From NCBI RefSeq assembly GCF_038070005.1, contig NZ_JBBPCO010000011.1:1-64000 (forward strand): a stretch of 64,000 nt of DNA. The letters are read 5' to 3'. Position numbers and translations under genes: made by a program. How positions within the stretch are numbered: position 1 is the stretch's first letter; every line of letters begins with the position of its first letter. Below the pieces are notes generated by a model, which saw only the letters and a program-made list of their open reading frames with translations, ran no database searches and was not told the origin of the DNA. The stretch is from Thermithiobacillus plumbiphilus. GTDB taxonomy: Bacteria > Pseudomonadota > Gammaproteobacteria > Acidithiobacillales > Thermithiobacillaceae. Of the stretch, positions 52,314 through 61,747 are shown piece by piece.

Positions 52314-52507
52314 AACCCGCCAGCAATGGAGCAGCGTCTTAGACCATCAAATCCGGATTTGATGCCATTTCTTTCATGAAACCTCGGTTGGATGGATCAG
52401 CGACCCTGAAGGGTGGAAACTGTGCCCACCAATCGCCCCTGCACCGGCTGCCAGGGCAAGGTGGCCTTGCAGGACAAGTCCAGGCACTTTCCATGGAGGC
52501 AACAAAA

Positions 52508-52714
52508 ATGGCTGACTCGATCAACGTACTTGAAGTGCTTTCGCAATCCGAAAAGAGCTGGGAAGACGCGGCCAGCCGCGCAGTGGCCGATTTCTCCGGT
52601 CGCATGGATGTCAAATCCGTTTACATCCACCATCTCGAAGCCGTGGTGGAGAAAGGCAAGGTGGTGGAATACCGCATCAATGCCAAACTCAGCGGCATCA
52701 TGAAGAATGCCTGA
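52508..52714 (+). CDS. Dodecin family protein
   Basis: The protein has 68 residues. NVLEVLSQSEKSWEDAASRA, followed by the strand with VYIHHLEAVVEKGKVVEYRI, fits the dodecin fold: one helix on a three-stranded sheet that assembles as a hollow dodecamer and stores flavins or coenzyme A. I chose ATG 52508, which follows GGAGG. The Trp of the helix (SEKSWEDA) differs in position from the flavin-stacking Trp of archaeal dodecins, so ligand identity is open. It stands next to the BON gene. Confidence 0.85.
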   Translation: MADSINVLEVLSQSEKSWEDAASRAVADFSGRMDVKSVYIHHLEAVVEKGKVVEYRINAKLSGIMKNA

Positions 52715-52807
52715 TCTTCAGCATCATGCGCGGCAGCACGCATTGTTGCCGCGTTTCGCCGGGGCTGTGGCCCCGGCAGGAATTCGTTAAACATGTGAGG
52801 CAATCCC

Positions 52808-53533
52808 ATGGCTGCTCGCGATGAGATCCTGAACGAACTCAAGGCTGTCCTGACCCATGAGGCGCACCTGGACATGCATGAAAGCCCGCTGGACATCGAC
52901 CTTGAGGATGGCGTTCTGCTGCTTTCGGGCGAAGTGGAGCACATCGCCGCGAAGAAACGCGCGGTGGAACTGGCTTCCGGCATCGAGGGCGTCAAGGAGG
53001 TAAGGGACCTGCTGACGGTCAAACCGGCATCCCGGATGGGTGATGAGGAAATACGCAATCACGTGCGCGACCTGCTTCTGCAGGAGCCGGAACTGCATTT
53101 CTATGCCATTCGGCAACAGGATGCAGAGGGGCTGCGCGAGATGCGCCCGATGAGCGGTGACCTGGAATGCTATATCAACGTAGCCGTTGAAGATGGCATC
53201 GTCACCCTCGAAGGTCAGGCTGACAGTCTGGCGCGCATGCGCATGGCAGGCGTGCTGGCCTGGTGGGTGCCTGGCACCCGGGCCGTGCGCAACCGGATCG
53301 CCATCGTGCCGGCGGAAGAGGATAATGATCTGGAAGTGGGTGATAACCTGCTGCGCATCCTGGAAAAGGATCCCTACGTGGATGCCACGCAGATCCAGGT
53401 CCGGGTGCAGGACCACGTAGTGACCCTCAGTGGCGCCGTCATTGGCCCCAGGGAGCGCGACATGGCGGAGTCGGACGCCTGGTTCATGCCCGGCGTGAAA
53501 AATGTGATCAATCAGATCCAGGTCAATCCCTGA
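52808..53533 (+). CDS. Triple-BON-domain protein
   Basis: The protein has 241 residues. Three BON repeats can be traced: about 5-70 (VLLLSGEVEHIAAKKRAVEL), about 75-165 with an insertion (VEDGIVTLEGQADSLARMRM) and about 175-241 (VQDHVVTLSGAVIGPRERDM). BON domains bind phospholipid or interact with membranes and are common in osmotic or envelope stress proteins. No signal peptide is visible, so it may stay in the cytoplasm. A hairpin without a T run precedes it. It lies 93 bp after the dodecin gene. Confidence 0.88.
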   Translation: MAARDEILNELKAVLTHEAHLDMHESPLDIDLEDGVLLLSGEVEHIAAKKRAVELASGIEGVKEVRDLLTVKPASRMGDEEIRNHVRDLLLQEPELHFYAIRQQDAEGLREMRPMSGDLECYINVAVEDGIVTLEGQADSLARMRMAGVLAWWVPGTRAVRNRIAIVPAEEDNDLEVGDNLLRILEKDPYVDATQIQVRVQDHVVTLSGAVIGPRERDMAESDAWFMPGVKNVINQIQVNP

Positions 53534-53557
53534 ACCTCAAACCCTGTGCCATCTTGC

Positions 53558-53584
53558 GGCTCCGGCGTCCGCGCCGGGGCCTTT
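53558..53584 (+). terminator. Probable terminator after the BON gene
   Basis: GGCTCCGGCG pairs with CGCCGGGGCC (one G-U) around a 4-base loop, followed by only three T. It lies 25 bp after the BON stop. Confidence 0.5.
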
Positions 53585-53663
53585 GTGCCCTCACGCCATC
53601 CTTCATAAGCGCCCGCATCTGGCCTGATCCGGGCCACGCGCTGGAATCCCGTACCTTTCCTGG

Positions 53664-53692
53664 TTAACAAAATGTTCGCGAAAAGGTATAGT
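53664..53692 (+). promoter_or_regulatory. Promoter of the rsd-like gene
   Basis: TTAACA (53664-53669) and TATAGT (53687-53692) are 17 bases apart. The predicted start of transcription lies near 53699, which makes the ATG at 53726 more likely as translation start than those at 53672 or 53705. Confidence 0.65.
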
Positions 53693-53725
53693 CAAATTTC
53701 GACCATGAAGAGAGAAAGCATCGGA

Positions 53726-54220
53726 ATGAATAGCCAAAACGAAGCATCAGGCAACACATCCGAAAAGCGCAGCATGGCAGGTGAACTCGTCCGGAAACTG
53801 GTCACGGAACGCAACGAGGTGCTGGTGCTGTTTTGCCGGCTGGCCGGCCTGGATCCCTTCGAAGACAAACCCGCCAGGACCACCCCTGCCGAACTCCTGG
53901 AATCCTTCTGCCAGAAGCTGGTCGACTATATCGCTGCCGGCCATTTCATTCTCTATGACCGCATCCTGCGTGGCGAGGAGCGCCGCGATGAGATCCGCAA
54001 GGTGGCCGAGGAGGTCTACCCCGCCATCGCCAGCACCACGGAAGCCGCGCTGGACTTCAACGACAAGTACAATTGCGGAGATCACTGCCAGATCACCAAC
54101 AGTCTGTTCCAGGATCTGTCGAAGCTGGGCGAGGTTCTGGCGCAACGGATCGAACTGGAGGACCAGCTGGCGCGCCTGCTATGCCAGAGCTGCAACCTCC
54201 GCCAGGCAAGTGCTGGCTGA
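53726..54220 (+). CDS. Rsd/AlgQ family anti-sigma factor
   Basis: The protein has about 164 residues. The helical core LVTERNEVLVLFCRLAGLDP, LLESFCQKLVDYIAAGHFIL and the adjoining YDRIL segment matches the Rsd/AlgQ family, which binds region 4 of the housekeeping sigma factor and favours alternative sigma factors in stationary phase. A short disordered N-terminus precedes it. The start is chosen from the promoter position; ATG 53705 is also possible. It sits among dodecin and BON genes, which are also of stress type. The family call rests on motif pattern only. Confidence 0.78.
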   Translation: MNSQNEASGNTSEKRSMAGELVRKLVTERNEVLVLFCRLAGLDPFEDKPARTTPAELLESFCQKLVDYIAAGHFILYDRILRGEERRDEIRKVAEEVYPAIASTTEAALDFNDKYNCGDHCQITNSLFQDLSKLGEVLAQRIELEDQLARLLCQSCNLRQASAG

Positions 54221-54267
54221 CTCGCGGAACGCTTCCAGAGAATCTGCCACCCTCCCGGAGACCGGAC

Positions 54268-54696
54268 ATGATCATCAACCCCTTTGCGCCGCCCAGCGGC
54301 CCCATCGAAAAGCGCATCACCCTGAAAACCAAGGGTGGCGAGCAGGTCAGCACGGACTTCACGCTGGCTGACAACAAGGGGAGGAAGTCTGCTGCCGAAT
54401 ATATCCACCATCTGTTTGCCACCATCAAGGACAAGCTGGGCGAACCGGCCATGTTCCAGGGTTTTCAGCCCGCCAACCCGAACAATCAGGAAGAGCTCAA
54501 GCACATGATCCTGTTCATCGCCTCATTTCATGACGCGATGTTCGGCACCTTCAATCGTGTTTCCAAACTGCCTGACGAAGAGCGCAGTGAATTCATCGAA
54601 ATATTCCTGCTGGCCTGCGCCACGGTGCTGGAAGGCAAGAACATCCTGATCGATCTGGGCAAGGGCAAGATTTCAAATGAATCGGCCATGATTTAA
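54268..54696 (+). CDS. Hypothetical protein after the Rsd-like gene
   Basis: The protein has 142 residues from ATG 54268, with GGAG 7 bases upstream. The C-terminal half is helical (HMILFIASFHDAMFGTFNRV followed by EFIEIFLLACATVLEG); the N-terminal part is hydrophilic. There is no signal peptide or clear membrane segment. It follows the Rsd-like gene by 47 bp and ends before a bidirectional terminator, so the two are probably one transcript. I recognise no family. Confidence 0.65.
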   Translation: MIINPFAPPSGPIEKRITLKTKGGEQVSTDFTLADNKGRKSAAEYIHHLFATIKDKLGEPAMFQGFQPANPNNQEELKHMILFIASFHDAMFGTFNRVSKLPDEERSEFIEIFLLACATVLEGKNILIDLGKGKISNESAMI

Positions 54697-54710
54697 GGCA
54701 GCCACGGCCA

Positions 54711-54752
54711 AAAGAAGGGGCGCTCCGGCAGCCACCGGCGCGCCCCTTCTTT
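54711..54752. terminator. Bidirectional terminator
   Basis: AAAGAAGGGGCGC (54711-54723) and GCGCCCCTTCTTT (54740-54752) form a perfect 13-bp stem with a 16-base loop that can pair further. It separates the plus-strand hypothetical gene from the convergent transaldolase gene and carries T-rich flanks in both directions. Confidence 0.85.
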
Positions 54753-54762
54753 GCTGGAAGGC

Positions 54763-55929
54763 CTACTTTGCGGGCTGAGCCCCCTTGCTTGCGGCCTCCC
54801 CCGCCCGGGTCTGCCCTTCACCGCCGAGCAGCGAACGCTTCTTTTCAATGATGTCGAGAATCTGATCGAAAGGCTCGACAAATTTCTGCATACCTTCGGT
54901 CATGAGCAGTTCCGTCACCTCGCGGAAACTGATCCCGAGTTTCTCCAGGGCCTGCATGGTCTGCCGCGCCTCCTCCATGCCCTCCATCACGGTGTCACGC
55001 ACGACGCCGTGGTCAGCGAAGGCAGCAATGGTTTCATCCGGCATGGTGTTGACAGTATCCGGCCCGATCAGGGGCTCGACATACATCACATCGCGATAAT
55101 CGGGATTCTTGGTGCTGGTGCTGGCCCAGAGCATGCGCTGGACCTTGGCACCCTGGCGTTCGAGCACCTGCCAGCGTGGATCATCAAGGATTTCGCGGAA
55201 GCGCTGATAGGCCAGCTTGGCATTGGCAACCGCCATCTTGCCCAGCAGATCCTGCGGCTGGATGCCATCCACCGGGCCAAGCGCCTTGAGCCGCTTGTCC
55301 ACCTCCACATCGATGCGGCTCAGGAAGAAGCTGGCCACCGAACTCAATGCATTGATGGACTTGCCCTGCTCCAGCCGCCGCTCCAGGGCGCGGATATAGG
55401 CCCAGGCCACCGCCTCGTAGCTCTCGATGGAAAAAAGCAGGGTGACATTGATGGGAATGCCCTCGAACAGGGCTTCCTCGATGGCCGGCACCGCCTCCGG
55501 CGTGCCCGGGATCTTGATCATGACATTGGGGCGCTGGACCATCCGGTGCAGGCGCCGGGCCTCTTCCAGCGAACCCTGCATGTCATGGGCAAGGTGCGGC
55601 GAGACCTCCAGGCTGACATAGCCGTCCAGGCCCTTTGACTCGTCATAGACTGGCCGGAACAGATCGCAGGCGGCCTGGATATCCTGGATGGCCAGGGCCT
55701 CATAGATTTCAGGGGTCGGGCGCCGTTCGTCGATGAGCCTTTCAATCTGCTCGTCGTAGTCCTGGCTCTTGCCGATGGCCTTGCCGAAGATAGCCGGGTT
55801 TGAAGTCTGCCCGCGCAGGCCCTCGTCGTGGATGCGCCGGGCAAGTTCACCGTTTCGTAGCATCTGACGCGTGAGATTGTCGAGCCAGTAGCTCTGACCG
55901 TGGGCCAGCAGTTGCAATAAGGGATTCAT
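54763..55929 (-). CDS. tal: Transaldolase
   Basis: The protein has 388 residues. It transfers dihydroxyacetone units between sugar phosphates in the pentose phosphate pathway. The long form (like those of cyanobacteria and actinobacteria) is seen: start YWLDNLTRQMLRNGELARRI, TSNPAIFGKAI, the catalytic Lys in NVMIKIPGT, and the ASTSTKNPDY loop. AAGGAG precedes the ATG. A 30-residue tail rich in Ala and Gly follows the conserved part. It lies 24 bp after tkt and is cotranscribed with it. Confidence 0.96.
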   Translation of the reverse strand: MNPLLQLLAHGQSYWLDNLTRQMLRNGELARRIHDEGLRGQTSNPAIFGKAIGKSQDYDEQIERLIDERRPTPEIYEALAIQDIQAACDLFRPVYDESKGLDGYVSLEVSPHLAHDMQGSLEEARRLHRMVQRPNVMIKIPGTPEAVPAIEEALFEGIPINVTLLFSIESYEAVAWAYIRALERRLEQGKSINALSSVASFFLSRIDVEVDKRLKALGPVDGIQPQDLLGKMAVANAKLAYQRFREILDDPRWQVLERQGAKVQRMLWASTSTKNPDYRDVMYVEPLIGPDTVNTMPDETIAAFADHGVVRDTVMEGMEEARQTMQALEKLGISFREVTELLMTEGMQKFVEPFDQILDIIEKKRSLLGGEGQTRAGEAASKGAQPAK

Positions 55930-55953
55930 GCGGTACTCCTTGTGGTGGCTACG

Positions 55954-57993
55954 TTACTTACCGAGCAGTTTTCGGGCTTTTTCCAGAATGTGCTCGACCG
56001 TGAAACCAAAATGCTGGAAGTTGTCCTCACCCGGGGCACTGGCGCCAAAACGGTCGATGCCGATCACATCCCCCGCGTCACCCACCCATTCCCGCCAGCC
56101 GAAGCTGGCGCCGGCCTCGATGGCCAGACGGGCGGTGACGCGTGGCGGCAGGACCGTGTCACGATAGGCTTTGGGCTGGGCGCGGAACAACTCCCAGCAG
56201 GGCAGGCTCACCACACGCACCCCAATGTCCTCTTCCGCCAACCTTTGCTGGGCCGCCATCGCCAGATGCACCTCCGAACCACTGGCAATCAGGATGAGAT
56301 CCGGGGACTGCCAAGGCTCCTTCAATAGAATATAGCCGCCTTTGAGCACGCCGAGCATGCTGTTGGTCTTGCGCTGATCCAGGACGGGGACCTTCTGGCG
56401 CGTGAGCACCAGCACCGTGGGCCCATTGCGTCGCGCCAGGGCGGCCCGCCAGGCAAAACCGGTCTCGTTGGCATCGGCCGGGCGGATGACGTGAAGGTTC
56501 GGCATGGCGCGCAATGCGGCGAGATGTTCGATGGGCTGGTGCGTGGGGCCATCCTCGCCAAGCCCGATGGAGTCGTGGGTCATGACATAGATGACCGGGA
56601 GTTCCATCAGGGCGGCCAGGCGGATCGCCGGGCGCGCGTAATCGGTAAAGACAAAGAAGGTAGCCGCGAAAGGCCGCAGGCCACCGTGCAGCATCATGCC
56701 GGAACTGGCGGCACACATGCAGTGCTCGCGCACGCCCCAGTGGATGTTGCGGTTCTCGTAGGCCCCCTTCTCAAAATCCCCGGAGGACTTGATCAGGGTA
56801 CTGGTCGAGGGTGCCAGATCGGCGCTGCCGCCAATGAGCCAGGGAATGCGCTCTGCCAATGCATTCAGGACCTTGCCCGAGGCAGAGCGGGTGGCGACGG
56901 CGCCCTCACCGGGCTGGAATCGCGGCAGATCCTCCTCCCACTCAGGTGTCAGTTCGCCCCAGAGCGCGGCATTGAGCTGTTCGGCCAGATCGCTGTACGC
57001 ATGCTTGTAGGCTGACAGCAACCTTTGCCAGTCCTGCTCCAGGTCCCCTCCCCGTTCAACCGCCTCTCCCAGGTGCTCGCGAACCGCCTCCGGCACCAGG
57101 AATTGGGCATCCTCGGGCCAGCCATAATGGCGCTTGGCGCCCCTGATCTCCTCCTCGCCCAGGGGCGCGCCGTGGGCCTCCGCCGAATCCTGCAGCTTGG
57201 GAGCGCCATAGCCGATGTGGGAACGCACGATGATCAGCGATGGCCGGGTCAGATCCGCGCGGGCGTTGTTGAAGGCGGTCTTGAGTGCGTCGAGATCGTT
57301 GGCCGCGTCGCCAAGGTTCTGCACCTGCCAGTGGTAGCCCTCGAAGCGCTTGGCGGTGTCATCCGAGAAGGCGAGATCCGTTGCACCCTCGATCGAAATC
57401 CGGTTGTCGTCATAAAGGACGATGAGCTTGCCCAGCCCGAGATGTCCTGCCAGTGAAGCGGCCTCATGAGAGGCACCCTCCATGAAGTCGCCATCGCTGC
57501 AGAACACATAGGTGAAGTGGTCGATGATGGGGAAATCCGGGCGATTGTAGACCGCCGCCAGATGCGCCTCGGCCATGGCCATGCCGACGGCGTTCATGAA
57601 TCCCTGACCCAAGGGGCCGGTGGATGTCTCAATACCCGGGGTGATGCCGTATTCCGGGTGGCCGGGCGTGCGGCTTCCCAATTGTCGAAACTGGCGGATG
57701 TCCTCCAGGCTCAGATCATAGCCGCTCAGGTGCAGCATGGCATAGAGCAGCATCGAGGCATGTCCCATGGACAGCACGAAGCGATCGCGGTTGAACCAGT
57801 GCGGGTTTTTCGGGTTGTGGCGGAGAAACTGGGTCCAGAGCACGTAGGCGGCCGGCGCCATGGCCATGGGTGTGCCCGGATGGCCCGATGCGGCCTGCTG
57901 AACCGCGTCCATGGCCAGGGTGCGAATGGTGTTGATGGATAGGTCGTCGATCTGTTGCGCTGCGTCCTGTGGTATGTCTGCCGAATTACCCAT
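55954..57993 (-). CDS. tkt: Transketolase
   Basis: The protein has about 679 residues. It is a thiamine-diphosphate enzyme of the pentose phosphate pathway and Calvin cycle. The ThDP signature [20 protein letters not shown] with the later DDNRISIEG, the start region [20 protein letters not shown] and the C-terminal domain (about 540-679) are complete. Alternative starts (ATG 58008, TTG 58029) would add up to 12 atypical residues; GGGGAAG lies upstream of both ATGs. It pairs with tal. Confidence 0.96.
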   Translation of the reverse strand: MGNSADIPQDAAQQIDDLSINTIRTLAMDAVQQAASGHPGTPMAMAPAAYVLWTQFLRHNPKNPHWFNRDRFVLSMGHASMLLYAMLHLSGYDLSLEDIRQFRQLGSRTPGHPEYGITPGIETSTGPLGQGFMNAVGMAMAEAHLAAVYNRPDFPIIDHFTYVFCSDGDFMEGASHEAASLAGHLGLGKLIVLYDDNRISIEGATDLAFSDDTAKRFEGYHWQVQNLGDAANDLDALKTAFNNARADLTRPSLIIVRSHIGYGAPKLQDSAEAHGAPLGEEEIRGAKRHYGWPEDAQFLVPEAVREHLGEAVERGGDLEQDWQRLLSAYKHAYSDLAEQLNAALWGELTPEWEEDLPRFQPGEGAVATRSASGKVLNALAERIPWLIGGSADLAPSTSTLIKSSGDFEKGAYENRNIHWGVREHCMCAASSGMMLHGGLRPFAATFFVFTDYARPAIRLAALMELPVIYVMTHDSIGLGEDGPTHQPIEHLAALRAMPNLHVIRPADANETGFAWRAALARRNGPTVLVLTRQKVPVLDQRKTNSMLGVLKGGYILLKEPWQSPDLILIASGSEVHLAMAAQQRLAEEDIGVRVVSLPCWELFRAQPKAYRDTVLPPRVTARLAIEAGASFGWREWVGDAGDVIGIDRFGASAPGEDNFQHFGFTVEHILEKARKLLGK

Positions 57994-58186
57994 GCATAGA
58001 TATCCCATACTGTCCGGCAGCTTCCCCAAACTGCCAAATACCCAATGATTCGTCAGAACGTGCTGGCCATGTTTGGCTCAGGCAAGCCCTGTTCATTTGA
58101 TGACTCAGCTGCCAAAGGGTTTCAAAGAGTGACGTGCTCAGCCTCCTACCATGGGCTGATGGCAGAAAGCCGCCAATCAACGCTAC

Positions 58187-61100
58187 TCACTTCATGCCAC
58201 CCTGATCGTGAGCATCCGGGGCGTCCAGATCTGGGATTTCCGTCTCCTGTCCGACGCAACGCAACATGCCACCCATGGCCGCGGCGATCTTCCCTGGCTG
58301 ATACTGCAAGGCCCAGTCCAGCTCATGCACGGTACGCTCGAAACGGAAGAAACGCAGCCATTCGAGCACCTGCCCGGGATCCCTGACCTGCACCGGGCTG
58401 TCGAGCACGGCTTCCTGATAGGTCGCCAGAAAGGTTTCCACTGCTTCGCGCTTCCACTGTTCTGTGAGCGGCTTGAACTGCTCCAGATCAGTGGGTCGCC
58501 TCAGACAGGCCTGATTGAGCGCCTCCCTGGCAGCATAGTCAAAGGAACGCAGCATGGCGGCCACATCCCGCAGCGGCACGTGCTTCAAGGTCCGGGCAGA
58601 AGCCAGTGGCGAGCCGGCACCGGCAAAGTTGGTGATGTAGAAATCATTCTGCGCCAGCAGCACCTGCTCCAGGCCGTAGTCCCCATGGTGCCGGATCCTG
58701 ATGCCCTCGTGGAGGCTGGCAGCACAATGATCAATGCCTTCCAGCAAAGCCTCGCGCAGGGAGAGCACGCGTTCGGCCAGCGGCTGCAGGCTGCCAGGCA
58801 GCGTGCCCAGCAGACCCTGCAGGTGATCGAGTGCCCGCATGGACTGCTGACGCACCAGCAGGGTCCAGGCACGGACATCCTCGGGCCGCACCGGTTCGGG
58901 CTCGAAGGCGCTGTCCCCGGCAGGTCTGGCCAGTGCCTGGTGCATGGCAGCAGTGCGAAGCGCCAGGGTGCGCACCAGGGCAAGGTAGGCGGCATGCTCG
59001 CTGTCATGGAACTCGGCCGACTGGGCCGGCACCTCGGGACCCGTGTCCACGCCTTCCAGGAAGCGGCCAAGATAGTCGAGCGTGTAATCCCAGAAACTTC
59101 CCTGATTGGTCAGGTAGCCCTGTAGCAGGGCCAGGGTGCAGGGCACGCCGTCCTCACGGATGTATTCCAGCGCCCCCAACACCGGCGGCGTGTTCGGGAA
59201 GGGCGAGACTTCGGTCAGGAAACGGCCGATTTCCAGCTCGCCGTCCATGCCCTCGGCCAGCAGACGGTTCACCTTCAGGAAAAGTTGTTCCTCAAAGGTG
59301 ATGAAGGTCTTGTTGCGGCTGTAGCCGGGCACCTGCGCCGGCGGCAGCGGTGAATCCCCGATCACGCCGGGGTAGGCCGCTGTCGAGGAGAAACGCAGCG
59401 TGCCGGTTCCCATGCGGTATTCGGTATTCTGGCCCATGGACAGGACAAGCGCCCGGCAGAACAGTTCGTCGGCAAAGGCATCATACAAGTATCCCATCTT
59501 GGCGCGCTGCCTGACCCTGGCCACCGCCCAGGATTGAACCGCGCGGGTACGCTCCTCGTTGTCGGTCTCCTCCCAGATCAGGGCCAGTGGCAGGAAGATG
59601 CTTTCGCGCTCATCATCATGCAGGTCCACCCGTGCCATGGTCATCAACCAGTTGCCGTTCATCGGCGACCATTCGCTGATCGCCTGCAGGGTGACTCCGG
59701 AGATCGTTCGGGACCCCAGGGTCAGCCAGCGCTGTGCCTTCAGAAAGGCTGGCAGGACATCGTGTTCGAGCTGCGTGCGGGTGCGGCTGGCGAGCAACTG
59801 GCGCACGGAATCCGGGGCATTGAGCTGTTCGAAGAAGGTCCGCCAGCCTTCCAGCAGGACCAGCACCGGCAGCTCGGGCGGCGCGAGCCGCTCCTCGTGC
59901 CAGACCGGCGCGACGGCCTCGGGGGCGAGATGAAACCAGTAAAAACTGTAGCCCGGCAGGGTAAGAAAGTAGGGCAGCTCGCCGACTGGCGGAAAGCTGG
60001 TATGCCCCATGAGCTCGACCGGCACCGTGCCCTTGAAGCGGGACAGGTCGATCTCCACCGGCTGGGCATTGCGGGACAGGTTGGCCACGCACAGGATGGT
60101 TTCATCCTCGTATTCGCGCAGGTAGGCCAGTATCTTGCGGTTGCCGGGATGCAGGAACTGCAGGCCGCCCCGGCCGAAGGCCCTGTAGCTCTTGCGTACC
60201 GCGATGATGCGCTTGGTCCAGTTGAGCAGGGAAGACGGATTGCGGCTCTGCGCCTCGACATTCACCGACTCGAAACCATAGATCGGGTCCATGATCGGCG
60301 GCAGGAACAGCCGGGCGGGATCGGCGCGGGAGAAGCCGGCATTACGATCCGGGCTCCACTGCATCGGCGTGCGCACGCCATTGCGATCCCCCAAGTAGAC
60401 ATTGTCACCCATGCCGATCTCATCGCCGTAATAGAGGATGGGCGAACCCGGCATCGACATCAGCAGGCTGTTGACGAGCTGGATCTTGTCGCGATTGTTT
60501 TCCATCAGCGGCGCCAGACGCCGGCGGATGCCGAAATTGATGCGCATGCGCTTGTCGGCGGCATAGATGTCGTACATGTAATCGCGCTCACGGTCGGTGA
60601 CCATCTCCAGGGTCAGCTCGTCATGGTTGCGCAGGAAGATGGCCCACTGACAGTTGGGCGGAATGTCGGGGGTCTGGGCCATGATCTCGACGATCGGGTG
60701 CCGTTCCTCCAGAGCCACGGCCATATAGATGCGCGGCATCAGCGGGAAGTGATAGGCCATGTGGCACTCATCGCCATTGCCGAAGTATTCGCGCACATCC
60801 TCCGGCCACTGATTGGCCTCGGCCAGGAACATGCGGCCGGTGTAGTGAGCATCGAGCTCCGAACGCATGTACTTGAGCACATTGTGGGTTTCAGGCAGGT
60901 TTTCGTTGTTGGTGCCCTCGCGCTCGATCAGATAGGGAATGGCATCCAGGCGCATGCCATCCACCCCCATGTCCAGCCAGTAGCGCATGGTCTTCATCAC
61001 CGCTTTGACGACATTGGGATTGTCGAAATTCAGATCCGGCTGGTGGGAAAAGAAGCGGTGCCAGAAATAAGCCTTGGCCTCTGGATCCCAGGTCCAGTTG

Positions 61101-61555
61101 GAGGTTTCCGTGTCGTTGAAGATGATGCGGGTCTCTTCGTATTTCTTGACCGTGTCACTCCAGACATAGTAGTCCCGCTTCTTGGAACCGGGCGGCGCCT
61201 TGCGGGCGGCCTGAAACCAGGGGTGCTGGTCGGAGGTGTGATTGATCACCAGTTCGGTGATCAGACGCATGCCGCGACGGTGCACCTCGCGCACGAGGTT
61301 GCGAAAATCCGCCATGTTGCCGTAATCGGGATGGATGCCGTGGTAATCGGCAATGTCGTAGCCATCGTCCCGCAGCGGCGAGGGATAGAAAGGCAGGAGC
61401 CACAGCGTGTTCACGCCAAGATCCTGAATGTAATCCAGTTTTTCCGTCAGTCCGCGGAAATCCCCGATACCGTCGTTGTTACTGTCATAGAAGGCCTTGA
61501 CGTGTAGCTCATAGATAATGGCGTCCTTGTACCAAAGCGGATCGTCTTCGAACAT
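58187..61555 (-). CDS. treS: Trehalose synthase-maltokinase fusion
   Basis: The protein has 1122 residues. The N-terminal part (about 1-550) is a GH13 trehalose synthase that interconverts maltose and trehalose; the catalytic set is Asp204 in GMRLDAIPY, Glu246 in FLAEANQWP and Asp312 in RNHDEL. The C-terminal part (about 570-1110) is a maltokinase (Mak) that makes maltose 1-phosphate with ATP; GIRIRHHGDYGLEQVLLAQN and YITNFAG belong to its kinase core. Together they link trehalose to GlgE-type glucan synthesis; no glgE or glgB is visible here. AGGAG precedes the ATG. Confidence 0.95.
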   Translation of the reverse strand: MFEDDPLWYKDAIIYELHVKAFYDSNNDGIGDFRGLTEKLDYIQDLGVNTLWLLPFYPSPLRDDGYDIADYHGIHPDYGNMADFRNLVREVHRRGMRLITELVINHTSDQHPWFQAARKAPPGSKKRDYYVWSDTVKKYEETRIIFNDTETSNWTWDPEAKAYFWHRFFSHQPDLNFDNPNVVKAVMKTMRYWLDMGVDGMRLDAIPYLIEREGTNNENLPETHNVLKYMRSELDAHYTGRMFLAEANQWPEDVREYFGNGDECHMAYHFPLMPRIYMAVALEERHPIVEIMAQTPDIPPNCQWAIFLRNHDELTLEMVTDRERDYMYDIYAADKRMRINFGIRRRLAPLMENNRDKIQLVNSLLMSMPGSPILYYGDEIGMGDNVYLGDRNGVRTPMQWSPDRNAGFSRADPARLFLPPIMDPIYGFESVNVEAQSRNPSSLLNWTKRIIAVRKSYRAFGRGGLQFLHPGNRKILAYLREYEDETILCVANLSRNAQPVEIDLSRFKGTVPVELMGHTSFPPVGELPYFLTLPGYSFYWFHLAPEAVAPVWHEERLAPPELPVLVLLEGWRTFFEQLNAPDSVRQLLASRTRTQLEHDVLPAFLKAQRWLTLGSRTISGVTLQAISEWSPMNGNWLMTMARVDLHDDERESIFLPLALIWEETDNEERTRAVQSWAVARVRQRAKMGYLYDAFADELFCRALVLSMGQNTEYRMGTGTLRFSSTAAYPGVIGDSPLPPAQVPGYSRNKTFITFEEQLFLKVNRLLAEGMDGELEIGRFLTEVSPFPNTPPVLGALEYIREDGVPCTLALLQGYLTNQGSFWDYTLDYLGRFLEGVDTGPEVPAQSAEFHDSEHAAYLALVRTLALRTAAMHQALARPAGDSAFEPEPVRPEDVRAWTLLVRQQSMRALDHLQGLLGTLPGSLQPLAERVLSLREALLEGIDHCAASLHEGIRIRHHGDYGLEQVLLAQNDFYITNFAGAGSPLASARTLKHVPLRDVAAMLRSFDYAAREALNQACLRRPTDLEQFKPLTEQWKREAVETFLATYQEAVLDSPVQVRDPGQVLEWLRFFRFERTVHELDWALQYQPGKIAAAMGGMLRCVGQETEIPDLDAPDAHDQGGMK

Positions 61556-61747
61556 GCGGGCTCCTGAGTGAAGGCTTGGGCGTGGGGCTCGGGGCTGCGC
61601 CCCCTGCCCTCTGACCTTATCCTAGCATTGTACCCGGCTGACCGGCTCAGGCCCTGCGCCGTCCGGCGGAGAAGGATGGGTAAATCTTTTTTCAGGCAGA
61701 AAACAGATCTTGAGCTATCATTATCAAAAAACCACGCCTGTGACACC

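Noticed and set aside
52758-52777. GC hairpin between the dodecin and BON genes as a terminator
   Set aside because: The stem GCCGGGGC/GCCCCGGC has no T run on either strand.
59534-61507. 657-codon plus-strand ORF
   Set aside because: It is antisense to the TreS part of treS, whose catalytic residues are intact on the other strand.
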